Below are positions 1 to 6,613 of a DNA stretch of 23,335 nt, one piece after another. Under the pieces are notes generated by a model. That model ran no database searches. It had not been told where the DNA came from and saw only the letters and a program-made list of their open reading frames with translations. Location of the stretch: assembly GCA_910588405.1 (NCBI GenBank), contig CAJUPT010000057.1, positions 1-23,335 of the forward strand, in the 5' to 3' direction. How positions within the stretch are numbered: the first letter of the stretch is position 1; each line of letters opens with the position of its first letter. Source of the DNA: an uncultured Lachnospiraceae bacterium (GTDB lineage: Bacteria > Bacillota > Clostridia > Lachnospirales > Lachnospiraceae). The position numbers and the translations under genes are program-made.

Positions 1-40
1 TGGCCTGCAAGGGAAATTCAGACCTTTTGACACCCGAATC

Positions 41-135
41 ATCATAGGGAAGTTCGTCAAACTTTCCTATGATACAAGAAATTCTCCGAAACCCGGAAGT
101 GTAAATTACATTCCTTCCGCAGCATTTCAGAGAAT
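41..135. repeat. Hairpin repeat element (copy 1) downstream of khpA
   Basis: Two adjacent hairpins. The first pairs ATCATAGGGAAG (41-52) with CTTTCCTATGAT (62-73) through a 9-nt loop, with one G-T wobble. The second pairs 81-91 with 125-135 (one mismatch) and encloses a nested stem, 95-104 with 106-114. The first 33 nt recur at 20711-20743 with only two loop differences, which marks a dispersed element rather than a chance palindrome. No long T run follows, so it is not a canonical terminator, although it lies 3' of the khpA operon. I recall similar sequence in other Lachnospiraceae genomes but cannot search here. Positions 1-189 hold no credible gene. Confidence 0.75.
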
Positions 136-189
136 CTCCCATGTATCTGCCGATCCATTGTAAATGATTTTGCTTATTTCCAAAATATT

Positions 190-417
190 TTACTGGATCT
201 CCAATACAACTCTTTTGTTTTCCTTGGAGGCGGCCGCCTTTACGACGGAACGGATAGCTTTCGCGATCCGGCCCTGCTTGCCGATCACCTTTCCCATATC
301 GGAAGAGGCAACCTTTAATTCCAGCACCAGCTCTCGGCCATTGTCCGTCTCCGTAACCACCACCTCGTCGGGATAATCAACCAGGGTTCTTGCAATGACT
401 TCCACTAACTCTTTCAT
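190..417 (-). CDS. khpA: KH-domain RNA-binding protein KhpA (YlqC family)
   Basis: Small single-KH-domain protein of 75 residues, the usual family size. The KH signature GKQG lies at residues 46-49 within an IGKQGRIAKAIR helix-turn-helix that contacts single-stranded RNA. In Firmicutes, KhpA pairs with KhpB and binds many RNAs, with effects on cell elongation and division. It is the last visible gene of the leftward ylxM-ffh-rpsP-khpA operon, 17 nt after rpsP. A GGAGG-like site just upstream supports the ATG. In many relatives rimM, trmD and rplS follow, but here a repeat element comes next and the window ends before any such gene can be seen. Confidence 0.95.
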   Translation of the reverse strand: MKELVEVIARTLVDYPDEVVVTETDNGRELVLELKVASSDMGKVIGKQGRIAKAIRSVVKAAASKENKRVVLEIQ

Positions 418-434
418 AGCGCCTCTCCTCCTGA

Positions 435-680
435 TTATTTTTCAATACCGGCGATCTTTAACAGCTTCGCAACGGTCTCCGTAGGCTGTGCGCCCGTAGA
501 AAGCCATTTCTTTGCCTTTTCCTCATCGATTTTGATTACACTGGGATCTCTGGTGGGATCATAGTAACCAAGCTCTTCGATGAATCTTCCGTCTCTGGGA
601 GATCTGGAATCAGCGACAACAACTCTATAGAAAGGAGCCTTCTTCTGTCCCATTCTTTTTAATCTCATCTTTACTGCCAT
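435..680 (-). CDS. rpsP: 30S ribosomal protein S16
   Basis: 81-residue ribosomal protein S16, a component of the 30S subunit needed for small-subunit assembly. The N-terminus MAVKMRLKRMGQKKAPFYR and the motif ADSRSPRDGRFIEELGYYDP are diagnostic of the family. Length matches bacterial S16 (about 80-90 residues). The start is fixed by an excellent AAGGAGGTG ribosome binding site about 8 nt upstream, which fits high expression. It lies between ffh (36 nt upstream) and khpA (17 nt downstream) in a conserved Firmicutes order. Confidence 0.98.
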   Translation of the reverse strand: MAVKMRLKRMGQKKAPFYRVVVADSRSPRDGRFIEELGYYDPTRDPSVIKIDEEKAKKWLSTGAQPTETVAKLLKIAGIEK

Positions 681-716
681 CTCAATTTCACCTCCTTAAA
701 ATGATAAAATGTTATA

Positions 717-2072
717 TTAAAAAGGAAGCTTAAATCCTCCTCTTTTTCCTTTTTTGCCCATCATGCCGGACATCTGCTTCATCATCTTCTGGCCCTGCTC
801 AAATTGTTTGACCAGACGGTTGACCTCGCTGATATCCACGCCGGCCCCGGCCGCGATCCGCCGTTTTCTGGACGGGTTCAGCAGTGACGGATTGCTTCTC
901 TCTTCCTTTGTCATGGAATAGATAATCGACTCCGTCCGTTTCATCGCCGACTCGGAATCTCCCAGATCCACAGAATCCAGCCCCTTCATCTTTCCCATCC
1001 CCATGCCGGGAAGGTTTTCCAGCAACGCGCCGATGCCGCCGATCTTCTTCACCTGCTCCATCTGTTCCAGATAGTCGTTGAAGTCAAATTCGGCTTTGCG
1101 CATCTTCCGCTCATACTCTTTGGCCTTGTCGGCATCTACCACCGACTCCGCCTTCTCAATCAGCGTCAGAATGTCGCCCATGCCCAGAATCCGGGAGGCC
1201 ATCCTGTCAGGATAAAACTGCTCTAAATCCGACAGCTTCTCGCCCATACCCACATAGAGAATCGGCTTTCCGGTTACGGCTTTGATAGAAAGGGCCGCGC
1301 CGCCCCGGGTATCGCCATCCATCTTGGTCAGAATCACACCGTCGATCCCTACCTGGTCGTTAAAGGTTCCGGCTACATTAACCGCATCCTGGCCGGTCAT
1401 GGCATCTACTACCAGAACGGTCTGGTCGATCTCCACGTTTTCCTTGATCTCCTGCAATTCCGCCATCATATCTTCATCAATGTGAAGACGGCCGGCCGTA
1501 TCGATAATCAGAACGTTATTGCCATTTTTCAGGCCGTGCTCCAGCGCTGCCTTGGCGATGTCCACCGGCTTATGGTCTGCGCCCATGGCAAACACAGGAA
1601 CATCCTGCTTCTCGCCGTTAATCTTTAACTGGTCGATGGCCGCCGGCCTGTACACGTCGCAGGCTGCCAGCAGAGGCCGTTTTCCTTTCGCTTTCAGCTT
1701 TCCGGCGATTTTTGCCGCGGTGGTGGTCTTACCGGCGCCCTGAAGGCCCGTCATCATAATCACGGTCATCTCGCTGCCCGGCTTCAACTTCAGCTCCACG
1801 GTCTCGGAGCCCATCAGGCTGATCATTTCTTCATTGACAATCTTAATGACCATCTGGCCCGGCGTCAGGCTGTTCAGTACGTCCTGGCCTACGGCTCTTT
1901 CCTCCACCGACTTGACAAACTGCTTGACAATCTTAAAGTTTACGTCCGCTTCCAGAAGCGCCATCTTCACTTCCTTCAGCGCCGCCTTTACGTCGGCCTC
2001 GGTCAGACGGCCTTTGCCTCTCAGGTTTTTGAAAATATTCTGAAGCTTATCGGAAAGGCTCTCAAATGCCAT
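717..2072 (-). CDS. ffh: Signal recognition particle GTPase Ffh (SRP54)
   Basis: 451-residue SRP54 homologue, full length. It binds 4.5S/6S SRP RNA and signal peptides of nascent membrane proteins, and docks with FtsY in a GTP-dependent way. The N domain covers about residues 1-90. The G domain has the P-loop GLQGAGKTT at 109-117, DTAGRL, and the guanine-specificity motif TKMD. The methionine-rich M domain ends in a basic GKKGKRGG tail. It follows ylxM after a 35-nt gap and precedes rpsP. The usual partner gene ftsY is not next to it here. The SRP RNA gene is not in the window. Confidence 0.98.
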   Translation of the reverse strand: MAFESLSDKLQNIFKNLRGKGRLTEADVKAALKEVKMALLEADVNFKIVKQFVKSVEERAVGQDVLNSLTPGQMVIKIVNEEMISLMGSETVELKLKPGSEMTVIMMTGLQGAGKTTTAAKIAGKLKAKGKRPLLAACDVYRPAAIDQLKINGEKQDVPVFAMGADHKPVDIAKAALEHGLKNGNNVLIIDTAGRLHIDEDMMAELQEIKENVEIDQTVLVVDAMTGQDAVNVAGTFNDQVGIDGVILTKMDGDTRGGAALSIKAVTGKPILYVGMGEKLSDLEQFYPDRMASRILGMGDILTLIEKAESVVDADKAKEYERKMRKAEFDFNDYLEQMEQVKKIGGIGALLENLPGMGMGKMKGLDSVDLGDSESAMKRTESIIYSMTKEERSNPSLLNPSRKRRIAAGAGVDISEVNRLVKQFEQGQKMMKQMSGMMGKKGKRGGFKLPF

Positions 2073-2107
2073 AAAAACGCTCCTCTGAATTTAATAAAGA
2101 TTACATC

Positions 2108-2467
2108 CTACTCCTGAGACCGCAACTCCAACTCCCCGATCTGCCTTGACAGTTCTTCGATCCGGCGGATATGGCCAAGCTCGCCGCTTTGCAAAAACGC
2201 CTGGGTCAGCCGGTGAATCTCCTCTACCTTTTCTCTGGTTTTGAGAAACTTATCCAGCAGTTTGAGCTTTTGCTCATACTCCTCCAACAGCTTGTCGCAC
2301 CGCTTAACCATGTCATGGACACTCTGCCTTGAGGTTCCCTGCTCTTTCGCCACCTCGCTGATGGTCAGGTCGTTGAACACCACATCCTCATAGATCTGTT
2401 TCTGGTGCTCTGTCAGCAGTTCTCCGTAAAAATCATATAATAATGTCCGTTTCACAATCCGTTCCAA
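2108..2467 (-). CDS. ylxM: YlxM-family helix-turn-helix protein (SRP-associated, UPF0122)
   Basis: 119-residue sigma70-region-4-like helix-turn-helix protein usually encoded just upstream of ffh. The core LLYDFYGELLTEHQKQIYEDV and the HTH LTISEVAKEQGTSRQSVHDM are typical, and a C-terminal coiled coil follows. Its role is thought to be linked to SRP. I place the start at TTG 2467: AGGTGA sits 5 nt upstream, and the resulting MERIVKRTLLYDFYG matches family N-termini. The longer reading from 2512 would put the operon's -35 and -10 boxes inside the coding region and is unlikely. It is the first gene of the ffh-rpsP-khpA operon. Confidence 0.92.
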   Translation of the reverse strand: MERIVKRTLLYDFYGELLTEHQKQIYEDVVFNDLTISEVAKEQGTSRQSVHDMVKRCDKLLEEYEQKLKLLDKFLKTREKVEEIHRLTQAFLQSGELGHIRRIEELSRQIGELELRSQE

Positions 2468-2483
2468 GACGATCACCTGTGCT

Positions 2484-2512
2484 ATCATACTAGATATGAA
2501 AAGAGTTGTCAA
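2484..2512 (-). promoter_or_regulatory. Promoter of the ylxM-ffh-rpsP-khpA operon
   Basis: On the minus strand, a perfect -35 TTGACA (2507-2512) is followed after exactly 17 nt by the -10 TATGAT (2484-2489). The start codon TTG at 2467 lies only 17 nt beyond the -10, so the leader is very short, about 10 nt, and includes the AGGTGA ribosome binding site. The -35 box lies inside the 3' arm of the inverted repeat at 2499-2536. Confidence 0.8.
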
Positions 2513-2536
2513 GTGTTTTTTCTTGACAACTCTTTT
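2499..2536 (-). terminator. 15-bp inverted repeat, probable terminator overlapping the ylxM promoter
   Basis: AAAAGAGTTGTCAAG (2499-2513) and CTTGACAACTCTTTT (2522-2536) form a perfect 15-bp stem with an 8-nt loop. Read leftwards it lies about 100 nt past the stop of the gene ending at 2635. The stem's 3' arm ends in TTTT, as an intrinsic terminator would. The same arm supplies the -35 hexamer of the ylxM promoter. It could instead be an operator. The AT-rich stretch 2537-2634 otherwise holds only a weak palindrome near 2550-2575. Confidence 0.55.
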
Positions 2537-2634
2537 TTCTGGCAGCCCGGTTTTTAAACAATTTTAAAAAACCTGTTCCCCGGTTATCACCCGGCTTTTT
2601 TCCGTTTTCTTTTTCAAAAACCCGCTCCCCTTTT

Positions 2635-3420
2635 TCAATCGGAATACTCAGAATAATTCGAATGCATATACGCGTATCCGCTGATCGTCGTATCCGCGGC
2701 AAATTCCTCTTTAGGAAGATTTTCTCTGGAAATCAGTTCTGTCTGATAAGATAAATACAGAGCCAGGCGGTACAGCCTCGTCTGGTCGGAAAACCGGAAC
2801 ACCAGATCCCTCTGAAAATCCGGGTCGGTTACGTCCGTTGTGTCATTGTCATAATCAAAAATAATATACTGATCCCCGGACGTCATCATCGTATCAACGG
2901 AATCCGGCGTAAAGCACCACAGGTTATAATCCTCACAGGTTGACCAGAACATCCTGTCCTCTGCCACCTCCAGCAGGTGCTCGTAATGCTTGTCTGTCTT
3001 TTCATAAATGTGAAATCCATCCTGATCCCCGATTTTGGACACGATCCGGTCGGGCTTCCTTTCATAAGCCTGATGGGCAAACTCGCGGTAATTATCCCCG
3101 TAATCCGCTTCGTCCTTCTCCACCTGCAGCCGCAGATTCGCCATTTCCATCATGCCCACCGATACCATTTGCTTTTCCGGTTCTTCTTCCGCCGTTTCGT
3201 CTTCTGCTTCTCCCGGCGCTCCCTTCGCAGCGTCAACTGTCACGGTCTGCCTTTCCACACTGCTCCCATCAGGTGAATACACATTTACACTCACGGTAAC
3301 AGGGGACGATGCCCCGCTGCTTTTCACAAAACAGCCGAACAGCACACCCGATGTAAAGCTGATGCAAAGCATGGCCGCCATAGCAAGCGCTGTCACAAAC
3401 ATTTGTTTTTTCGTCTCCAT
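2635..3420 (-). CDS. Membrane-anchored or exported protein of unknown function
   Basis: 261 residues, not recognised. The start ATG 3420 is chosen because GGGAGG lies 7 nt upstream; the in-frame GTG at 3435 would sit on that site. After a short basic N-terminus (METKKQ) there is one hydrophobic segment, about residues 7-31, ending in LFGC. This could be an uncleaved anchor or a poor lipobox with Cys30. An acidic linker (EAEDETAEEEPEKQ) follows, then a polar domain rich in Asp and Tyr that is probably extracytoplasmic. A TATAAT-like box near 3450 is the only promoter hint. It is separated from the LysR gene by 137 nt and ends at a likely terminator before ylxM. Confidence 0.7.
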   Translation of the reverse strand: METKKQMFVTALAMAAMLCISFTSGVLFGCFVKSSGASSPVTVSVNVYSPDGSSVERQTVTVDAAKGAPGEAEDETAEEEPEKQMVSVGMMEMANLRLQVEKDEADYGDNYREFAHQAYERKPDRIVSKIGDQDGFHIYEKTDKHYEHLLEVAEDRMFWSTCEDYNLWCFTPDSVDTMMTSGDQYIIFDYDNDTTDVTDPDFQRDLVFRFSDQTRLYRLALYLSYQTELISRENLPKEEFAADTTISGYAYMHSNYSEYSD

Positions 3421-3557
3421 AAACTTTCCTCCCACGTTAAAAACTAATTATAACCGTTTTTTATTACAAATGTGTTTTGGAAAATTTACGAATTCCTTAC
3501 GCCGGGGTTACGATATTTGCTGTGACAGCCCTTGCATAGCCGGGTTCGGATTTTTTA

Positions 3558-4454
3558 TCATTTCTGATAATAATTCAGCAGATAATTTTTGAATGCGCCG
3601 GCATACTCCTTCAGTATCCGCCCTTTCTGATAAATCAGATAAAACTGCCGGTTAGCCGGTTCCCCGGGCAGGTCGAATTTCAGCAGCCGGTTGGCGTCCA
3701 GGCTGTCCTGCACCGCTTTTTCCGAGATAATCGAGAGACCAAGCCCTCCCGCCACCAGGTTTTTGATGGACTCCTGGTCGTTCATCCTTGCGGTAACGGA
3801 AAGCTGCTCCTCGGAAATCCCCATCTCCCGCATAAAATGCTCCGCGCTCCTTCTGCTGCCGCTGCCCCGCTCCCGCAGAATCATCGGCTCGGCGAACAGC
3901 TCCTTTATCGGTACCTGCTCCTGCTTCCGCATGGAGAGATAAGGCTCCGTCGCCGGCGTAATCAGCACCATCCGATCCTGATAAAAAGGCTGGAATTCCA
4001 GCGTGTCGTCCTCCGTCTTCATTCCCACCAGCCCGATATCATAGCTGCCGCCTCGAACCGCGTCGATAATCGCCCGGCTGTCCTCCTGGCTGATCTCAAA
4101 GCATACATTTTCATACTGCTTCTTGAAATCCGGCAGCACCTCCGGCAGAATATAGGCCGACGGAATCGTGGAAACCCCAAGCCGGATCACCCTCGACTCC
4201 TCATCGCCCCAGCGGTTTAACATATCCTCCCAGACCTTTAAAATTTCCTGGGCGGCTTCATAAACCTCCCAGCCCTTCTGAGTAACCTCAAAGCTTTTCG
4301 CATTCCGGCTTAACAGCCTGGCATCCAGCTCCGCCTCAAGAATCCGTATATGGGTGCTGATCGTAGGCTGGGAAATCCCCAGCTTCTCCGCCGCCATCGT
4401 AAAGCTTTTGAATTTTACCGCCGTAATATAGGATTGCAGCTGTTTAAAATCCAT
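3558..4454 (-). CDS. LysR-family transcriptional regulator (CysB/CysL-like)
   Basis: 298-residue LysR-type regulator. The winged HTH occupies about residues 1-60 (MDFKQLQSYITAVKFKSFTMAAEKLGISQPTISTHI), followed by a linker helix and a type-2 periplasmic-binding-like effector domain starting near IRLGVSTIPSAYILP. The N-terminus resembles regulators annotated as selenium- or sulfur-metabolism associated, but the effector cannot be read from sequence. The start ATG 4454 has GGAGG 6 nt upstream. Its leader of about 80 nt begins at a strong promoter, and a perfect AT-rich dyad lies beside the -35, so autoregulation is likely. No obvious target operon is adjacent: the next gene rightwards is a pseudogene. 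Confidence 0.93.
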   Translation of the reverse strand: MDFKQLQSYITAVKFKSFTMAAEKLGISQPTISTHIRILEAELDARLLSRNAKSFEVTQKGWEVYEAAQEILKVWEDMLNRWGDEESRVIRLGVSTIPSAYILPEVLPDFKKQYENVCFEISQEDSRAIIDAVRGGSYDIGLVGMKTEDDTLEFQPFYQDRMVLITPATEPYLSMRKQEQVPIKELFAEPMILRERGSGSRRSAEHFMREMGISEEQLSVTARMNDQESIKNLVAGGLGLSIISEKAVQDSLDANRLLKFDLPGEPANRQFYLIYQKGRILKEYAGAFKNYLLNYYQK

Positions 4455-4540
4455 CCCTTTCCTCCTCATAGAGTGACTCACCAATCCCTGTTGCCGCAGA
4501 CTTGTGTGCCTGACGGACGTAAAGTGTTGTTGCTTTTTTT

Positions 4541-4570
4541 ATTATACGTTTAATTATTAAGGATTGTCAA
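4541..4570 (-). promoter_or_regulatory. Promoter of the LysR gene
   Basis: On the minus strand, -35 TTGACA (4565-4570), an 18-nt spacer and -10 TATAAT (4541-4546). Both boxes are perfect consensus. Transcription would start near 4534, giving a leader of about 80 nt before ATG 4454. Confidence 0.75.
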
Positions 4571-4574
4571 TGGT

Positions 4575-4595
4575 ATTATTAAATATTTTAATAAT
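4575..4595. promoter_or_regulatory. AT-rich perfect dyad, candidate LysR operator
   Basis: ATTATTAAA and TTTAATAAT flank a central TAT, giving 9-bp arms with perfect symmetry. It contains a T-N11-A pattern typical of LysR-type binding sites. It lies 4 bp upstream of the -35 box of the LysR promoter and upstream of the divergent Rpn promoter, where an autoregulatory LysR protein would be expected to bind. Assignment is by position only, and AT-rich palindromes can arise by chance. Confidence 0.4.
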
Positions 4596-4638
4596 TAACT
4601 GCATAATTTCTGGTTCCATAAACTTCCTGCGTCGTCTC

Positions 4639-4667
4639 TTGAAATCAATAAATTTTCATAGTATACT
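4639..4667 (+). promoter_or_regulatory. Promoter of the Rpn-family pseudogene
   Basis: -35 TTGAAA (4639-4644), a 17-nt spacer and -10 TATACT (4662-4667), ending 31 nt before ATG 4699. The promoter looks intact although the gene behind it is broken. Confidence 0.65.
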
Positions 4668-4698
4668 AAAAACAGAAAAAGCAAACACAGGAGGCAGG

Positions 4699-5663
4699 AT
4701 GGCAAAAAAATCCAAAACACTGAAACCTGACACGATCTTAAAAAATTATTGGAGAAACAATGAACAATTTGCCGATCTGTTCAACGCCGTCCTGTTTCAA
4801 GGGGAACCGGTCATCCGACCCGAGGAACTTGAGGATGCTGACACGGAACAATCCGGTATATTTGAACACAGAGATTACGCTGAAAGTATCCAGGCATCCA
4901 GAGATAACATAAAAATATGTAAAAAGTCCCTGTTTCATAACATAGGATTTGTACTGCTTGGAAAAGAAGCGCAGGAACATATCCATTATGCCATGCCGAT
5001 GCGGATTATGGGATATGATTATGGAAGCTATAAAAAACAATATGACGGCAACGCCCGGAAATATACGACAGCCGCAGGTCTGGAGGAAGATGAGTACCTG
5101 TCACGGTTTACTATGGCGAAAGACCCTGGGACGGGGCTGTTTCCCTCCATGACATGCTTGATATTCCCAGTGGTATGGAGAAATTCGTAAACGATTATAA
5201 AATACTGTTGGTAGAAGCAAGAAAAAACGACCTGAAATTTCACAACACCAACAACAGGGATTTATTTAACCTACTGGAAATCCTGTTGAACAGAAGTACG
5301 CCGTCCAATGAGGCAAAAGCAAAAGCCATCGCCTATGCCAAAGAGCATAACGTAGAAAAATCAGTGGTCATGACCGTAGCCGGAGCCGCAAACTGTAAGA
5401 TTGATTATAACGCATTTGACAGGAAAGGAGACGCCGATATGTGTACTGTTTTTGAAGAAACCAGAGCAGAAGGCAAGATTGAAGGCAAAATTGAAGGCAA
5501 AATCGAAGGCAAAATCGAAGGCCGGGCGGAGGAAATCGTCGAAACCGGATATGAGTTCGGCCTTTCCGAGCAGCAGATTTTAGAAAGGCTTCAGAAAAAA
5601 CTGAACATCCCCTTCCCAAAAGCCCAGGAATATCTTGAGATGTTTCAAAAACCGGCTCTGTAA
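4699..5663 (+). pseudogene. Rpn-family PD-(D/E)XK nuclease/putative transposase, broken by internal deletion
   Basis: The N-terminal part reads in one frame from ATG 4699 (AGGAGG 4 nt upstream) and includes SRDNIKICKKS, then GFVLLGKEAQEHIHYAMPMR. These are the nuclease-core segments of the Rpn/PDDEXK family. After EDEYLSR, near 5105, the family sequence resumes in another frame as VYYGERPWDGAVSLHDMLDIP. The intervening strand (about 12-16 residues in relatives I remember) is missing and the frame is lost. The second part continues to 5663 through an (EGKI)n linker and the C-terminal helix region found in this family. Rpn proteins are DNA nucleases that promote recombination. Codon use is more AT-rich than in neighbouring genes, consistent with a mobile or acquired gene. 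A start at 5154 could express a C-terminal fragment without the core. Confidence 0.85.
5472..5519 (+). repeat. Four 12-bp tandem repeats inside the Rpn pseudogene
   Basis: Four consecutive copies of GGCAARATYGAA encode (Gly-Lys-Ile-Glu)x4 between the nuclease part and the C-terminal segment. Related proteins carry a similarly placed variable run of charged repeats, so this is a normal slippage-prone coding repeat. Confidence 0.85.
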
Positions 5664-5681
5664 AGCAACAGATCACTCTTA

Positions 5682-5720
5682 CCCCATCGGAAACCGCCGA
5701 ATGTTTCCGGTGGGGTTTTT
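5682..5720 (+). terminator. Rho-independent terminator after the Rpn pseudogene
   Basis: A 13-bp stem, CCCCATCGGAAAC (5682-5694) with GTTTCCGGTGGGG (5703-5715), one T-G wobble and an 8-nt loop, is followed directly by TTTTT (5716-5720). Confidence 0.9.
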
Positions 5721-5805
5721 ATCATTATCCCCTTTTCCCCTTAAACCCAAACCTCTGATTTTTCGCAAATCTTATCCCTCAGATCATTCTTAAGAAACTC
5801 CCCTC

Positions 5806-5849
5806 TTGACATCTCCCAATTTCATGCTATGATAATAATATGATATCAT
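5806..5849 (+). promoter_or_regulatory. Promoter and possible operator of the ABC exporter operon
   Basis: -35 TTGACA (5806-5811), a 16-nt spacer and -10 TATGAT (5828-5833). A perfect 10-bp palindrome ATGATATCAT (5840-5849) sits at the expected transcription start, where a repressor could bind. No regulator gene is adjacent, so the operator reading is weak. Confidence 0.6.
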
Positions 5850-5890
5850 TTTAATATCAATATAAAACATCTGTCCACAGGGAGGAAACC

Positions 5891-6613
5891 ATGCTTACAA
5901 TCCAAAATCTCACAAAACATTATAAAGGCAGCAGCAAAGGCGTCACCGACATCAGCCTGCACATCCGTCCCGGCGATATCTACGGGTTTATCGGCCATAA
6001 CGGCGCGGGAAAGACCACGACGCTGAAATGTATCGCCGGCATCCAGGACTTTGATTCCGGACAGATCCGGATTAACGGGATGGATATCCGGGAAAATCCC
6101 CTGGGCTGCAAACGGAGCTTTGCCTACATCCCGGATAATCCGGATCTGTATGAATACCTGACCGGTATCCAATATCTGAATTTCATCGCCGACGTATTCG
6201 GCGTCGAAGCCAAGGTGCGGGAAGAACGAATTAAACAGTATGGGGATGAATTTGAGATCACCACATCCCTAGGCGACCTGATTTCCTCCTATTCCCACGG
6301 CATGAAGCAGAAGCTGGCCATTATCTCCGCGCTGGTGCACCGGCCGAAACTGCTGCTTCTGGACGAACCCTTTGTGGGTCTTGACCCCAAGGCCTCCGTG
6401 ATCCTGAAAGAAATCATGAGAAACATCTGCGACGAGGGCGGGGCTATCTTCTTCTCCACCCATGTGCTGGACGTGGCGGAAAAGCTGTGTGACAAGGTGG
6501 CGATTATCAAAGACGGCGTTCTGGTTGCCTCCGGGGATATGGAGCAAATCGTAAAACCGGGACAGTCTCTGGAATCGATCTTTATGGAGGTGGTCAGCAA
6601 TGGAGAGCATTAA
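5891..6613 (+). CDS. ABC transporter ATP-binding protein (ABC-2 exporter type)
   Basis: 240-residue cytoplasmic ATPase subunit. Walker A GHNGAGKT is at 35-42, the Q-loop position falls in YIPDNPDLYEYLT (Asp in place of Gln, common in EcsA/YtrB-like subfamilies), the signature is YSHGMKQ near 134-140, Walker B LLLLDEP at 154-160, D-loop GLDP and switch His191. The short length and signature match exporters that partner with ABC-2-type permeases. A GGAGG site lies 6 nt before the ATG. The gene overlaps the next permease gene by 14 nt, so the two are translationally coupled and very likely form one transporter. The substrate is unknown; this class often moves lipids, peptides or antibiotics. Confidence 0.95.
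   Translation: MLTIQNLTKHYKGSSKGVTDISLHIRPGDIYGFIGHNGAGKTTTLKCIAGIQDFDSGQIRINGMDIRENPLGCKRSFAYIPDNPDLYEYLTGIQYLNFIADVFGVEAKVREERIKQYGDEFEITTSLGDLISSYSHGMKQKLAIISALVHRPKLLLLDEPFVGLDPKASVILKEIMRNICDEGGAIFFSTHVLDVAEKLCDKVAIIKDGVLVASGDMEQIVKPGQSLESIFMEVVSNGEH

Noticed and set aside
2490..2702. Minus-strand open frame of 70 codons
   Set aside because: It runs through the end of the exported-protein gene, the inverted repeat and the ylxM promoter.
5472..5519. Short tandem repeats considered as a CRISPR-like or regulatory array
   Set aside because: Units are 12 bp with no spacers and encode Gly-Lys-Ile-Glu in frame with the Rpn protein.
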